Source: a virus. Taken from it: a DNA stretch of 36,501 bases. Location: IMG/VR virus record IMGVR_UViG_3300031857_000610, positions 1 through 36,501 of that record. One strand, given 5' to 3'. The notes beneath the pieces are model-generated. The model saw only the letters and a program-made list of their open reading frames with translations. It was not told where the DNA came from and made no database searches. The position numbers and the translations under genes were made by a program. Positions 23,824 through 30,694 of this stretch are shown here, one piece after another. The first letter of the stretch is position 1; each line of letters begins with the position of its first letter.

Positions 23824-24008
23824 CTTCAGAAAGCGAATTGACTATTCAAGCATTAAAAGAAAAACTAATTAAAGTTGAAGAAGACATGCGAGAATTGCAA
23901 TCGCAAGGAGATGCAAGTCGAAAGTTTGAAGTCTTGAGCGAATATAAAAACTATCTGGAAGACGAAATAAGAGTGCTAAAAAATGAGCAACGTGAACAAA
24001 AATCCTGA
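23820..24008 (+). CDS. short coiled-coil protein
   Basis: The 62-residue protein is almost wholly a charged amphipathic helix with heptad spacing (LTIQALKEKLIKVEEDMRELQ, LSEYKNYLEDEIRVLKNEQ). It has no other features. ATGA-type overlap with the previous gene and a 26-nt overlap with the next support it being real. Confidence 0.6.
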   Translation: MTSESELTIQALKEKLIKVEEDMRELQSQGDASRKFEVLSEYKNYLEDEIRVLKNEQREQKS

Positions 24009-24201
24009 TTGCACTATAACTGTATTATGGGATAACCAAAATGGTTTTTGGTGGAACGAAACTTGTGCCATGGTTTTAGAAGTATTTGGATTGCCTGGTG
24101 ACAGATACGAATCAAAACCCAATCACGATTTTATGAGTTTTACTTTTAAAAATAAAAAGGACGCAGATTTATGCAAGATTCTACTCTCAGAGAGAATATA
24201 G
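23983..24201 (+). CDS. small conserved phage protein
   Basis: The 72-residue protein contains VLWDNQNGFWWNETCAMVLEVFGLPGDRYESK, a pattern that recurs in T4-like phages (as I recall, CAxxxExFGLPGDRY), and ends with FMSFTFKNKKDADLCKILLSERI. It is soluble and mixed alpha/beta. No function is known to me. It overlaps 26 nt with the coiled-coil gene and 31 nt with the next small membrane gene. Confidence 0.62.
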   Translation: MSNVNKNPDCTITVLWDNQNGFWWNETCAMVLEVFGLPGDRYESKPNHDFMSFTFKNKKDADLCKILLSERI

Positions 24202-24395
24202 AAATTGGGGTAGTAATAGTAGCCGCTATTTTTGCTTTCTTAGTGATGTTTTTCTTTGCTCCAAAAAAAGGCGACGGCATTAAAATTGACTGTACTTGGA
24301 GTGAAATTAGTCCAGATTTTACAAACGAAATGCGCCAAGCGTGTCGTCAAGCTCGAGCACAAAATTTTCAAAAAGATTTACAAAAACCTAAATAA
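24171..24395 (+). CDS. small single-pass membrane protein
   Basis: The 74-residue protein has an N-terminal transmembrane helix (IEIGVVIVAAIFAFLVMFFF, residues about 10-29) followed by a soluble tail with Lys/Arg and one Cys (KIDCTWSEISPDF...ACRQARAQNFQK). The length before the helix is short, so the tail is likely outside or in the periplasm depending on insertion. There is a 31-nt overlap with the preceding gene. Its 3' end overlaps the promoter for folE. Confidence 0.6.
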   Translation: MQDSTLRENIEIGVVIVAAIFAFLVMFFFAPKKGDGIKIDCTWSEISPDFTNEMRQACRQARAQNFQKDLQKPK

Positions 24396-24440
24396 AGTGT
24401 ATACTTAACAAATAAGGCGATCCACCGCCCTAACTCGGAG
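24377..24440 (+). promoter_or_regulatory. promoter and leader of folE
   Basis: TTTACA (24377-24382), 17-nt spacer and TATACT (24400-24405) form a fair sigma70-type promoter overlapping the end of the membrane-protein gene. The leader contains an inverted repeat GGCG-ATCCAC-CGCC (24417-24430) and CGGAG (24436-24440) six bases before a TTG start. I looked for a preQ1 riboswitch pattern and do not find one. Confidence 0.6.
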
Positions 24441-24446
24441 AATAAA

Positions 24447-25289
24447 TTGACAAAAGCAGAATTTAAACCAGATCCTATTATCAACACACCGGTTGATAAA
24501 GAATTTGTTCCAGAAACATTTGAAGACAAATACGTACCTTTGCCGCAAAAAGTTTATGTAAAAGCCGGCGAAATGATGAGCGATAAAGGATACGAAGAAA
24601 CTTATCTAGCAGATGCTATTCGTTTTAAAATGAAACGTGATAAAAAACGTTTCTGGGCTGGAGATAATATCAGTGAGTATATTCTTGACGAAAGAATGAA
24701 AGAACAGCTAATTGACGAAGCTACCGATGCTTTTGAAACTGTATTAGACAGACTGTTAATTGATCGTGAAAACGATCCTAATAGTCAAGGCACAGCACGT
24801 CGCCTAGCTAAAATGTACTTCAACGAAATTATGGCAGGGCGATATGAACCGAAGCCAGACGCAACAGCGTTTCCAAATGATTCGGAGGACCGCTACGAAG
24901 GCATGTTGGTTGTACGCAGCGAGCTTCGTTCTATGTGTAGCCATCATCATCAGCCTGTTACTGGTGTTGCTTACATTGGTATCATTGCGGCTCAAAAACT
25001 TATTGGCTTATCTAAATACACACGTATTGCACAATGGTGTGCCCGTCGAGGAACTCTACAAGAAGAACTCTGCAACGACATTGCTAGAGAAATTGAACGT
25101 GCGACAGGAGCAAAAGATCTAGGTGTATATATTCAGGCAACACACGGTTGCTGTGAGAATCGTGGTATTATGGCACATTCTAGTCTAACACAGACTACTG
25201 TACTTAAAGGTGCTTTTAAAGATGATATGGGTACTAAGAAAGAATTTATGGATAATATTAAAATGCAACAGGAGTTTGCACCGCGATGA
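24447..25289 (+). CDS. folE: GTP cyclohydrolase I (FolE), TTG start
   Basis: The start is TTG 24447, the only codon correctly spaced from CGGAG. The 280-residue protein converts GTP to dihydroneopterin triphosphate. Zinc ligands are visible: Cys164 and His167 in MCSHHHQPV, and Cys235 in THGCCENRG. Also present are QGTARRLAKMYFNEI, the family TPxRxAxMY segment, and LIGLSKYTRIAQWCARR, the segment before the usual QxQExL helix. The first 80 residues are an N-terminal extension compared with bacterial FolE (about 220). In this genome it most likely feeds the 7-deazaguanine pathway with QueE and the T-fold candidate, rather than folate synthesis. The assignment is firm. Confidence 0.95.
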   Translation: MTKAEFKPDPIINTPVDKEFVPETFEDKYVPLPQKVYVKAGEMMSDKGYEETYLADAIRFKMKRDKKRFWAGDNISEYILDERMKEQLIDEATDAFETVLDRLLIDRENDPNSQGTARRLAKMYFNEIMAGRYEPKPDATAFPNDSEDRYEGMLVVRSELRSMCSHHHQPVTGVAYIGIIAAQKLIGLSKYTRIAQWCARRGTLQEELCNDIAREIERATGAKDLGVYIQATHGCCENRGIMAHSSLTQTTVLKGAFKDDMGTKKEFMDNIKMQQEFAPR

Positions 25290-25507
25290 ACGATAATCAA
25301 TTACAAGAACTATACGATAACTATTTAGAATTTACACAACAAATGTGTTCAGATCATAACCCAATGGCTGTTGCGGCAATTATGATGACACAAGCATTAT
25401 CAATATATAAAACTTCTATGAATGATGAAGAATACAATCTTATGGTAGACAGTATTTCTGCACATAGAAGTCAAGTCAAAACTTTTGAAAGGCCTACAAT
25501 GCAATGA
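25286..25507 (+). CDS. small helical phage protein
   Basis: The 73-residue soluble alpha-helical protein opens with NDNQLQELYDNYLEFTQQMCSDHNPMAVAAIMMTQALSIYKTSMNDEEY. There is no recognised motif. It overlaps folE by ATGA and the next gene by ATGA. It has the look of a small regulatory or scaffolding factor; no function is proposed. Confidence 0.62.
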   Translation: MNDNQLQELYDNYLEFTQQMCSDHNPMAVAAIMMTQALSIYKTSMNDEEYNLMVDSISAHRSQVKTFERPTMQ

Positions 25508-25884
25508 AAATTCAAATTCCAGCAGAAGGTATTTTAAAAACAAACGATTGGGGCGATACTAAAACTTATCGTGTAACTTGCGAATGTTCTAATCCAGATT
25601 GTGACCATAACGTTTGGATTGAAGCAGACGATCATAATGTAGTAGTCACTGTTTATACTACAACTAGAACAAACTTTTGGTCAAAGGCACGATGGCAACA
25701 TATCTGGACTTTGTTACGAAAAGGTTATGTTGATACAGAATCGGCAATCTGTCTAAAAGAACAAAGTGCTTTTAATTATGCACATACACTCTTGAATGCT
25801 ATCGATGATGTAAAAAAGTTCAAACAAGAACGCAAAGAAAAATCTGCTACTGCTAAACTAGCAGAACAAGGAGACTGTGAATGA
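25504..25884 (+). CDS. conserved phage protein with Cys-rich motif
   Basis: The 126-residue protein includes YRVTCECSNPDCDHNVWIEADD, with the Cys-x-Cys-x4-Cys-x-His arrangement (residues about 26-35) suited to a single zinc ion, then a TTTRTNFWSKARWQHIWTLLRKGYVD segment with several Trp. From memory this combination is widespread in T4-like marine phages, without known role. The last 30 residues are a charged helix. A zinc-binding or DNA/RNA-contacting function is a guess. Confidence 0.68.
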   Translation: MKIQIPAEGILKTNDWGDTKTYRVTCECSNPDCDHNVWIEADDHNVVVTVYTTTRTNFWSKARWQHIWTLLRKGYVDTESAICLKEQSAFNYAHTLLNAIDDVKKFKQERKEKSATAKLAEQGDCE

Positions 25885-26102
25885 ATACAGCTAAAGACAT
25901 AGCAGATGAACTTTTTAGAAAAATGAAATCTATGCAGAAATTTCAAATTAAAAGAGATGTGCCAGAAAATTGGATTCCAAACGGTCGTGTGCCATTTGAT
26001 ATTCACATAAAAAATGGTGTCGCTACATTTGATGTATATGCAGAAAGTTATATTGATGCAGAAGATCAAATAACACAATATTTGGAACAAGATGATGAGT
26101 AA
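25881..26102 (+). CDS. small phage protein
   Basis: The 73-residue soluble protein has an N-terminal helix (DIADELFRKMKSMQKFQI), a middle beta region (VPFDIHIKNGVATFDVYA) and an acidic end (EDQITQYLEQDDE). No motif is recognised. ATGA overlap before it and an 11-nt overlap with queE after it indicate co-translation with QueE. Confidence 0.6.
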   Translation: MNTAKDIADELFRKMKSMQKFQIKRDVPENWIPNGRVPFDIHIKNGVATFDVYAESYIDAEDQITQYLEQDDE

Positions 26103-26949
26103 AATTAAAATAGCAGAATTATTTTATAGCGTACAAGGCGAAGGACGGTACATGGGTGTTCCGTCTGTTTTCTTACGTACATTTGGTTGCAACTTTAAGT
26201 GCGCTGGCTTTGGTATGCCTAAAGGTCAATTGAGCACAGAAGTTGAAGCAATAGCAAACAGAATTTCAGAATTTAAACAGTATGAAGAACTTCCATTGGT
26301 ATCTACTGGTTGCGATAGTTATGCTAGTTGGGACCCACGTTTTAAGGACCTTAGTCCTATGCTTACAACAGACGCCATCGCAGATAGAATTGCGGAGATA
26401 TTGCCCTACAAAAAGTGGGAAGACGAACACTTAGTTATTACAGGCGGTGAACCGTTACTAGGTTGGCAACGTGCTTATCCTGATTTGTTAAGTCATCCTA
26501 AAATGGCAGATTTAAAAGAAATTACGTTTGAAACAAACGGAACTCAAGAATTAACAGAAGAATTTAAAGATTATTTAATACAATGGCAAATGCCAGACTT
26601 TGATAAAAATAGAGAAATTACATTTAGTGTCAGTGCTAAACTAAGCTGTAGCGGTGAAGCAAGGCATGAGGCTATCCGGCCAGAAATTGTTTGTTCATAT
26701 CAAGACGTTGGCTACACATATCTTAAGTTTGTTATAGCAACAGAAGAAGATGCAGAAGAAGCAATTGAAACCGCAGATATCTATCGCGAAAACGGTTTTA
26801 CAGGCCCTGTTTATCTTATGCCTGTTGGAGGTGTTGAAAGTGTGTACACCCTAAATAATCGTCGTGTAGCAGAGCTTGCGATGAAAAACGGATTGCGCTA
26901 CAGCGACAGGCTACAAGTACCATTATTTAAAAATGAGTGGGGAACATAA
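26092..26949 (+). CDS. queE: 7-carboxy-7-deazaguanine synthase QueE (radical SAM), with expanded cluster loop
   Basis: The 285-residue protein shows YSVQGEGRYMGVPSVFLRTFGCNFKC at the N-terminus (QGEG and the FxRxxGCN of QueE), VITGGEPLLG (SAM-binding GGEP), FETNGTQ and FSVSAKLS. QueE makes CDG from carboxy-tetrahydropterin using a 4Fe-4S cluster and SAM. The cluster motif is unusual: Cys33 and Cys37 are followed by 36 residues before Cys74 (STGCDSYASW), which replaces the usual Cx2C third cysteine. Expanded QueE loops of this sort occur in T4-like phages, from memory. Either ATG 26092 or 26095 may be the start. The next gene starts on the last base of its stop (TAATG). Confidence 0.9.
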   Translation: MMSKIKIAELFYSVQGEGRYMGVPSVFLRTFGCNFKCAGFGMPKGQLSTEVEAIANRISEFKQYEELPLVSTGCDSYASWDPRFKDLSPMLTTDAIADRIAEILPYKKWEDEHLVITGGEPLLGWQRAYPDLLSHPKMADLKEITFETNGTQELTEEFKDYLIQWQMPDFDKNREITFSVSAKLSCSGEARHEAIRPEIVCSYQDVGYTYLKFVIATEEDAEEAIETADIYRENGFTGPVYLMPVGGVESVYTLNNRRVAELAMKNGLRYSDRLQVPLFKNEWGT

Positions 26950-27404
26950 TGAAACAATTTATTAAAAAAATCTTTGGTATTGATAAAATTGAAGAAGCTA
27001 AAGCTAAAGCCGAGCAACTAGAAAAAGAAGCTGTAGAACGAGCTGCTGAAGCTATGCGAGAAGCCGAAAAAGCAAGGCAAGCAGAAGAACTAGCAAAACT
27101 TAGTCCTAAAGATCGTGCTACTAAAAAAGGCGAACCGTGGGTAGCTGTATTAGATACTAAAGTAAACAAAGATAATGTACGCAATGGTTTCTTTGAATTA
27201 GATTGGAACGAACACTTTATCACTGAACTTAAAAAATCAGGATACGGATTTGACGGTGATCCGGACGAAGAAATTGTTGATCGTTGGTTTAGAGATTTAG
27301 CAAGAAATATGTTAGCTGAAGAAGGCATATCAGAGCCTGAACGTGTAGGTGCAGGGTTTATCAACGTAACTAAACTTGCTGGCGGAAAAGCATCCATAGA
27401 ATGA
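26949..27404 (+). CDS. conserved phage protein, coiled-coil N-terminus
   Basis: Start is ATG 26949, with GGGGA five bases before, overlapping the queE stop (TAATG). The 151-residue protein has a long Glu/Ala/Lys coiled coil (about residues 8-48) and then a globular part with KGEPWVAVLDTKVNKDNVRNGFFELDWNEHF and DGDPDEEIVDRWFRDLARNML. The latter segments recur in T4-like cyanophage and pelagiphage proteins, from memory, without known function. No catalytic motif. The end overlaps the next start (ATGA). Confidence 0.7.
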   Translation: MKQFIKKIFGIDKIEEAKAKAEQLEKEAVERAAEAMREAEKARQAEELAKLSPKDRATKKGEPWVAVLDTKVNKDNVRNGFFELDWNEHFITELKKSGYGFDGDPDEEIVDRWFRDLARNMLAEEGISEPERVGAGFINVTKLAGGKASIE

Positions 27405-27976
27405 AAATTGTAGAAAATAACGAATACATAGATCAATACGATTTTTCATCTTTGATAAATCAAGATGACAACAAAGAGATCATGCGTGTCTCTAAAAAAA
27501 TAATTGATTCTGGCGAATACTTTACAAATAGTCCTAAATTTCAAACCAAACAAAATTTGTTTGCAAGACCTGAACCAGTCTTTCTTAAAATGCGTCAAAG
27601 TTTTATATATTCGTGTTTTATGTTTTTGGGTCGAGAAGTTCGAATTAAAAATATAATGAGCTGGGTTTTCATGACAAGTGCCAAAGATTGTGAAGATCGA
27701 AATAACATGTGGCACAATCATCATATCAACAATAACAACGACACTACCGACACCTTAAGCGGTGTTTGGTATGTATACATTCCGGTTACTTCAAACCCAG
27801 ATGTTACAGGTACCGAATTTGCAATGGATTATCCAAAGTTTAACGATACCTTTTTCTTAAAACCAAACAACTTGACTTGGAACGTATATCCTAGTAAACT
27901 GTGGCATAGGCCCGGTATCACAGACTCTGATGAGTACCGATTTGTTTTTGCTGCAGATATGGAATATTACAAATGA
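27401..27976 (+). CDS. putative 2-oxoglutarate/Fe(II) oxygenase-like or cupin-type protein
   Basis: The 191-residue protein contains MWHNHHINNNNDTTDTLSGVWYVYIPV (residues about 103-129), GTEFAM, and LTWNVYPSKLWHRPGITDSDEYRFVFAADMEY. The order HxHH, beta strands, distal WHRPG His and a following Arg is the double-stranded beta-helix facial triad layout of Fe(II)/2OG oxygenases. No other domain is present. If real it could hydroxylate a nucleobase, protein or metabolite; a modified-base role is attractive given dpdA and queE but not shown. ATGA overlaps link it to the genes on both sides. Confidence 0.6.
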   Translation: MKIVENNEYIDQYDFSSLINQDDNKEIMRVSKKIIDSGEYFTNSPKFQTKQNLFARPEPVFLKMRQSFIYSCFMFLGREVRIKNIMSWVFMTSAKDCEDRNNMWHNHHINNNNDTTDTLSGVWYVYIPVTSNPDVTGTEFAMDYPKFNDTFFLKPNNLTWNVYPSKLWHRPGITDSDEYRFVFAADMEYYK

Positions 27977-28959
27977 CATACATTTTGGTTGATACAGCCA
28001 ATACATTTTTTCGTGCTAGACACGTAGTTCAAGGCAGTGCTGACATTAAGTTAGGCATGGCTTTTCATATTACTTTTAACAGTATTAAAAAAGCATGGAA
28101 TGATTTTAATGGTAGTCACGTAGTATTCTGTCTCGAAGGTCGTAGCTGGCGTAAGGACTTTTATAAACCTTATAAAGCCAACAGACAAGAAACTCGTGCG
28201 GCAATGACTATAAAAGAACAAGAAGAAGATAAATTGTTCTGGGAAGCATTTGACGAGTTTAAAAACTTTATTCAAGAAAAGACTAATTGTACTGTATTGC
28301 ATCATCCACAGTTAGAAGCTGATGACTTAATTGCTGGATTTATTCAAAATCATCCAAAAGCAAATCATGTTATTATTTCAACAGACAGCGACTTTTATCA
28401 GTTAATTGCGCCAAATGTAAGTCAGTATAACGGTGTTCAAGAGCATCATATTACTCATGAAGGAATTTTTGATGCAAAAGGTAAACGTGTCAAAGACAAA
28501 AAAACAGGCGAAGATAAAGTCGTTCCCAATCCAGAATGGCTCTTGTTTGAAAAATGTATGCGTGGTGATACCAGTGATAATGTCTTCTCAGCGTATCCAG
28601 GTGTGCGTGTTAAAGGCACAAAAAACAAAGTGGGTCTTACTGAAGCGTTCGAAGATCGTAAAAGCAAAGGATTTGCGTGGAACAATCTCATGCTGCAGAG
28701 ATGGGTTGACCACAATGGACAAGAACATCGTGTGTTAGAAGATTATAACCGTAATGTTACGTTAGTTGATCTAAAAGCTCAACCCAGCGACATTAAAGAA
28801 CTCATAAACAAAACTATTGAAGTAGACTGTATTCCAAAAGATGTTACACAAGTTGGTATTCGTATGCTTAAATTTTGCAATACTTGGGATATGAAAAAGA
28901 TTGCTGATAATATTCAGCAATATGCTGAACCATTTCAAGCAAAATATCAAGGAGAATAA
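27973..28959 (+). CDS. rnh: 5'-3' exonuclease / flap endonuclease (T4 RNase H-like)
   Basis: The 328-residue protein has the full FEN/T4 RNase H motif series: LVDTANTFFRARH at the N-terminus, FCLEGRSWRKDFYKPYKANR (about 50-70), HPQLEADDLIAGF (about 112-125), IISTDSDFYQLI (about 135-146) and RGDTSDNVFSAYPGVR (about 196-211), with the acidic metal ligands in each. This enzyme removes RNA primers and short flaps during lagging-strand synthesis. Length equals T4 RNase H (305) plus a slightly longer C-terminus. It starts with an ATGA overlap. Confidence 0.93.
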   Translation: MTYILVDTANTFFRARHVVQGSADIKLGMAFHITFNSIKKAWNDFNGSHVVFCLEGRSWRKDFYKPYKANRQETRAAMTIKEQEEDKLFWEAFDEFKNFIQEKTNCTVLHHPQLEADDLIAGFIQNHPKANHVIISTDSDFYQLIAPNVSQYNGVQEHHITHEGIFDAKGKRVKDKKTGEDKVVPNPEWLLFEKCMRGDTSDNVFSAYPGVRVKGTKNKVGLTEAFEDRKSKGFAWNNLMLQRWVDHNGQEHRVLEDYNRNVTLVDLKAQPSDIKELINKTIEVDCIPKDVTQVGIRMLKFCNTWDMKKIADNIQQYAEPFQAKYQGE

Positions 28960-28960
28960 A

Positions 28961-29452
28961 ATGGCAATCTGGATTGTAAGAACTCACTATAAAAAGTCTA
29001 TAGAAGAACATGAACATTATTCTAAAGACGGTATGGAAATTGTTCGCAAAACTGGCTGGCGATCAGGAAGCTGGAATGTTACCACTTCTGACGACAATAT
29101 GCCAGAGTTCGAATTTGACTATGTACCAGGTGGTGATGGTAGTAAAGACAGTGTTGACATGTATAATTTTCCAGGTCCAAATATTGAGGATGTGGAACTT
29201 ATTGAAACATGGGACGGTTGCTGGGAAGATACAGATTGGCCTGAGAACATGGATGATGACGAACGTGAGCGTCTAGAAGAACTTATCGAAGAAGAAGGTT
29301 TTTACGCACTAGAAGACGAAGGTTGGATACAGAATGATACAGAAATGTGGATCTGGGGTCCTATTGAAATTCAAAATGCCGATGGCGAAACTGTAAAAAT
29401 TATTATTGCCGACAAAGATGGTAATGTCACCGACTTTAAGGATGAAGAATGA
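28961..29452 (+). CDS. acidic conserved phage protein
   Basis: The ATG at 28961 has an AGGAGA ribosome binding site; an earlier in-frame ATG (28901) lies inside rnh. The 163-residue protein is very acidic, with MAIWIVRTHYKKSIEEHEHYSKDG first, then DDNMPEFEFDYVPGGDG, WDGCWEDTDWPENMDDDERERLEELIEEEGF and a beta-rich end. No catalytic motif is seen. The high charge resembles DNA-mimic or chaperone-like early phage proteins; that is a guess. Overlaps the next gene (ATGA). Confidence 0.68.
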   Translation: MAIWIVRTHYKKSIEEHEHYSKDGMEIVRKTGWRSGSWNVTTSDDNMPEFEFDYVPGGDGSKDSVDMYNFPGPNIEDVELIETWDGCWEDTDWPENMDDDERERLEELIEEEGFYALEDEGWIQNDTEMWIWGPIEIQNADGETVKIIIADKDGNVTDFKDEE

Positions 29453-29607
29453 ACAAATGTAATGCTTGCGGCTTAGAAATTAAAGACTACGGTGTTGGAT
29501 GCGATTGGATGCAAGGCCGTTGTCCTCATCGTACACCTATGTTGACAGATTACCACTTTAGATACTATAACCTAGTACAGTGGATCAAGAGCTTTTTTAA
29601 GAGATAA
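29449..29607 (+). CDS. 52-residue zinc-binding-type mini protein
   Basis: ATG 29449 overlaps the previous stop (ATGA) and the frame runs 52 codons to TAA 29605-29607. The product has CNACGLEIKDYGVGC, then QGRCPHR, giving CxxC-x10-C-x6-CPH, a zinc-ribbon-like arrangement (four Cys, one His), and an aromatic basic tail (FRYYNLVQWIKSFFKR). The overlap, the cysteine spacing and a following promoter element support a real gene. A small nucleic-acid or protein-binding regulator is plausible. Confidence 0.7.
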   Translation: MNKCNACGLEIKDYGVGCDWMQGRCPHRTPMLTDYHFRYYNLVQWIKSFFKR

Positions 29608-29625
29608 ATATATGCGTACATTACT
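29598..29625 (+). promoter_or_regulatory. late-promoter-like element, copy 1
   Basis: GATAAATA (29603-29610) matches the T4-family late -10 and is followed by TATGCGTA. The 28 bases 29598-29625 recur at 30370-30397 with one mismatch. Both copies overlap the stop codon of one gene and precede the next. A weak stem (ACTA/TAGT with GG/CC) follows before the AGGGGA site of the gene at 29661. Confidence 0.5.
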
Positions 29626-29660
29626 AAGGTGCCGTCAGGGCCTAGTATTAGGGGACTAAA

Positions 29661-30140
29661 ATGACAGAGATACATGCAAAACCTATCGTAGATGGAAAAT
29701 TTTGGATCGTTGAAGAAAACGGTACTAAGATTGCCACACTACACAAAAAAGAAAATAACAAATTTATTTTAAGCAGTACTAATGGTGAGGTAATGTTTAA
29801 TAAAAAAGACGATCTCACTAAAGAATTTGGCAAGGACTTTTTTTTAAAAAATACCAAAGTAAAAGTTACAGCGGCGGAACCAAACGAATGCCATGGTTAC
29901 CCCACAAGTTGTAAACCATATAATCCCATGTATGATGTTCAACGTCGACTTCCTTTGTTTACAAAATCAAATGCTAGTCAAAGTTTATATTGTGCTGGTT
30001 ATTATATAATTAAATTTGATAAAGGATGGGTTAAGAGCCATTGTCCTAAACTTATCACTATTGAACGTTATCCGTATAAAGGACCGTTTAAAACAGAATT
30101 TGAAATGAAACAGGTATTGTCTAATGCAAAATCAAATTAA
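29661..30140 (+). CDS. conserved T4-like phage protein, mixed alpha/beta
   Basis: The ATG has AGGGGA six bases upstream. The 159-residue protein starts AKPIVDGKFWIVEENGTKIATL, a beta-rich segment, and has HGYPTSCKPYNPMYDVQRRLPLFTKS and YCAGYYIIKFDKGWVKSHCPKLITIERYPYKGPF, which I recall as conserved in T4-like cyanophages. The Gly-Tyr-Pro, Cys and Tyr-rich motif could form a metal- or sugar-binding surface, but no function is known to me. The gene is under the late-promoter-like element at 29603. Confidence 0.7.
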   Translation: MTEIHAKPIVDGKFWIVEENGTKIATLHKKENNKFILSSTNGEVMFNKKDDLTKEFGKDFFLKNTKVKVTAAEPNECHGYPTSCKPYNPMYDVQRRLPLFTKSNASQSLYCAGYYIIKFDKGWVKSHCPKLITIERYPYKGPFKTEFEMKQVLSNAKSN

Positions 30141-30372
30141 TTTAACACCTTTTACACAATTTATTCAACAAGTAAGAAGTGCTGAATCAAATCAATCTAA
30201 AGAAATTAAGTTATCTATACAACAAGCTCGAATGTTAAGTCTAGCATTAGCAGAGTGTATGGATAAACTTAATAAAGACTACGAAACGCTGTTTAACGAG
30301 CTTAAACGCAGTCAGGTAACAGAAGTTGTTACAATATCTATGGATGGCGGTGGGTTCGAAGACAAGAAATAA
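30124..30372 (+). CDS. small helical phage protein
   Basis: The 82-residue protein is mainly alpha helical (FTQFIQQVRSAESNQSKEI, LSIQQARMLSLALAECMDKL, KDYETLFNELKRSQVTEV) with a Gly-rich acidic end. No motif is recognised. It overlaps the previous gene by 17 nt, and its stop codon lies at the start of the second late-promoter-like element. Confidence 0.62.
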   Translation: MQNQINLTPFTQFIQQVRSAESNQSKEIKLSIQQARMLSLALAECMDKLNKDYETLFNELKRSQVTEVVTISMDGGGFEDKK

Positions 30373-30408
30373 GAGATAAATATATGCGTATATTACTTGG
30401 ATACGCAT
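30370..30408 (+). promoter_or_regulatory. late-promoter-like element, copy 2, with start-codon-sequestering hairpin
   Basis: GATAAATA (30375-30382) lies in the second copy of the 28-nt repeat. A perfect 8-bp inverted repeat follows: ATGCGTAT (30384-30391) and ATACGCAT (30401-30408), ending one base before the ATG at 30410. A transcript read through from upstream would form the hairpin over the ribosome binding region, whereas one starting about 30388 from the late promoter would lack most of the 5' arm. This is the arrangement of T4 genes e and soc. Confidence 0.5.
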
Positions 30409-30409
30409 T

Positions 30410-30694
30410 ATGTCAAGACCTAAACCAAAAATATTGTTAGAACATACTAACAAAAAAACTTACAAATCAGAACAAATTTTAGAAGCTGATGCTATATGGG
30501 CAGTCTTCTATAAAAATGAGCCTTTTAATTTAAAGAGCTTTAATAGTCTCACATCGTACCCCGGACCAAAATATAAAAAAGTTTCTTTTTCAAATCCTGG
30601 CCATGCACATAATTTGGCAAAGAAATTAAATCTCACATTTGGAACAGAAGAGTTCCAAGTTGTTAAATTAACGCAGGGCACCATTGTAAAATGA
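30410..30694 (+). CDS. conserved small phage protein
   Basis: The 94-residue protein opens MSRPKPKILLEHTNKKTYKSEQILEAD and contains IWAVFYKNEPFNLKSFNSL and GPKYKKVSFSNPGHAHNLAKKLNLTFG, segments I recall from T4-like cyanophages. The structure is likely beta with a C-terminal helix. No function known. The upstream hairpin and late-promoter element suggest translation is limited to late transcripts. Its end overlaps the next gene (ATGA). Confidence 0.7.
   Translation: MSRPKPKILLEHTNKKTYKSEQILEADAIWAVFYKNEPFNLKSFNSLTSYPGPKYKKVSFSNPGHAHNLAKKLNLTFGTEEFQVVKLTQGTIVK

Noticed and set aside
24411-24446. preQ1 riboswitch before folE
   Set aside because: A small GGCG/CGCC hairpin exists, but the A-rich tail and loop pattern of preQ1 classes are not present.
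26927-27436. 169-codon minus-strand open frame opposite the coiled-coil gene
   Set aside because: Low-complexity Ser/Ala/Leu sequence mirroring a Glu/Ala/Lys coiled coil; the plus-strand gene has a ribosome binding site and known conserved segments.
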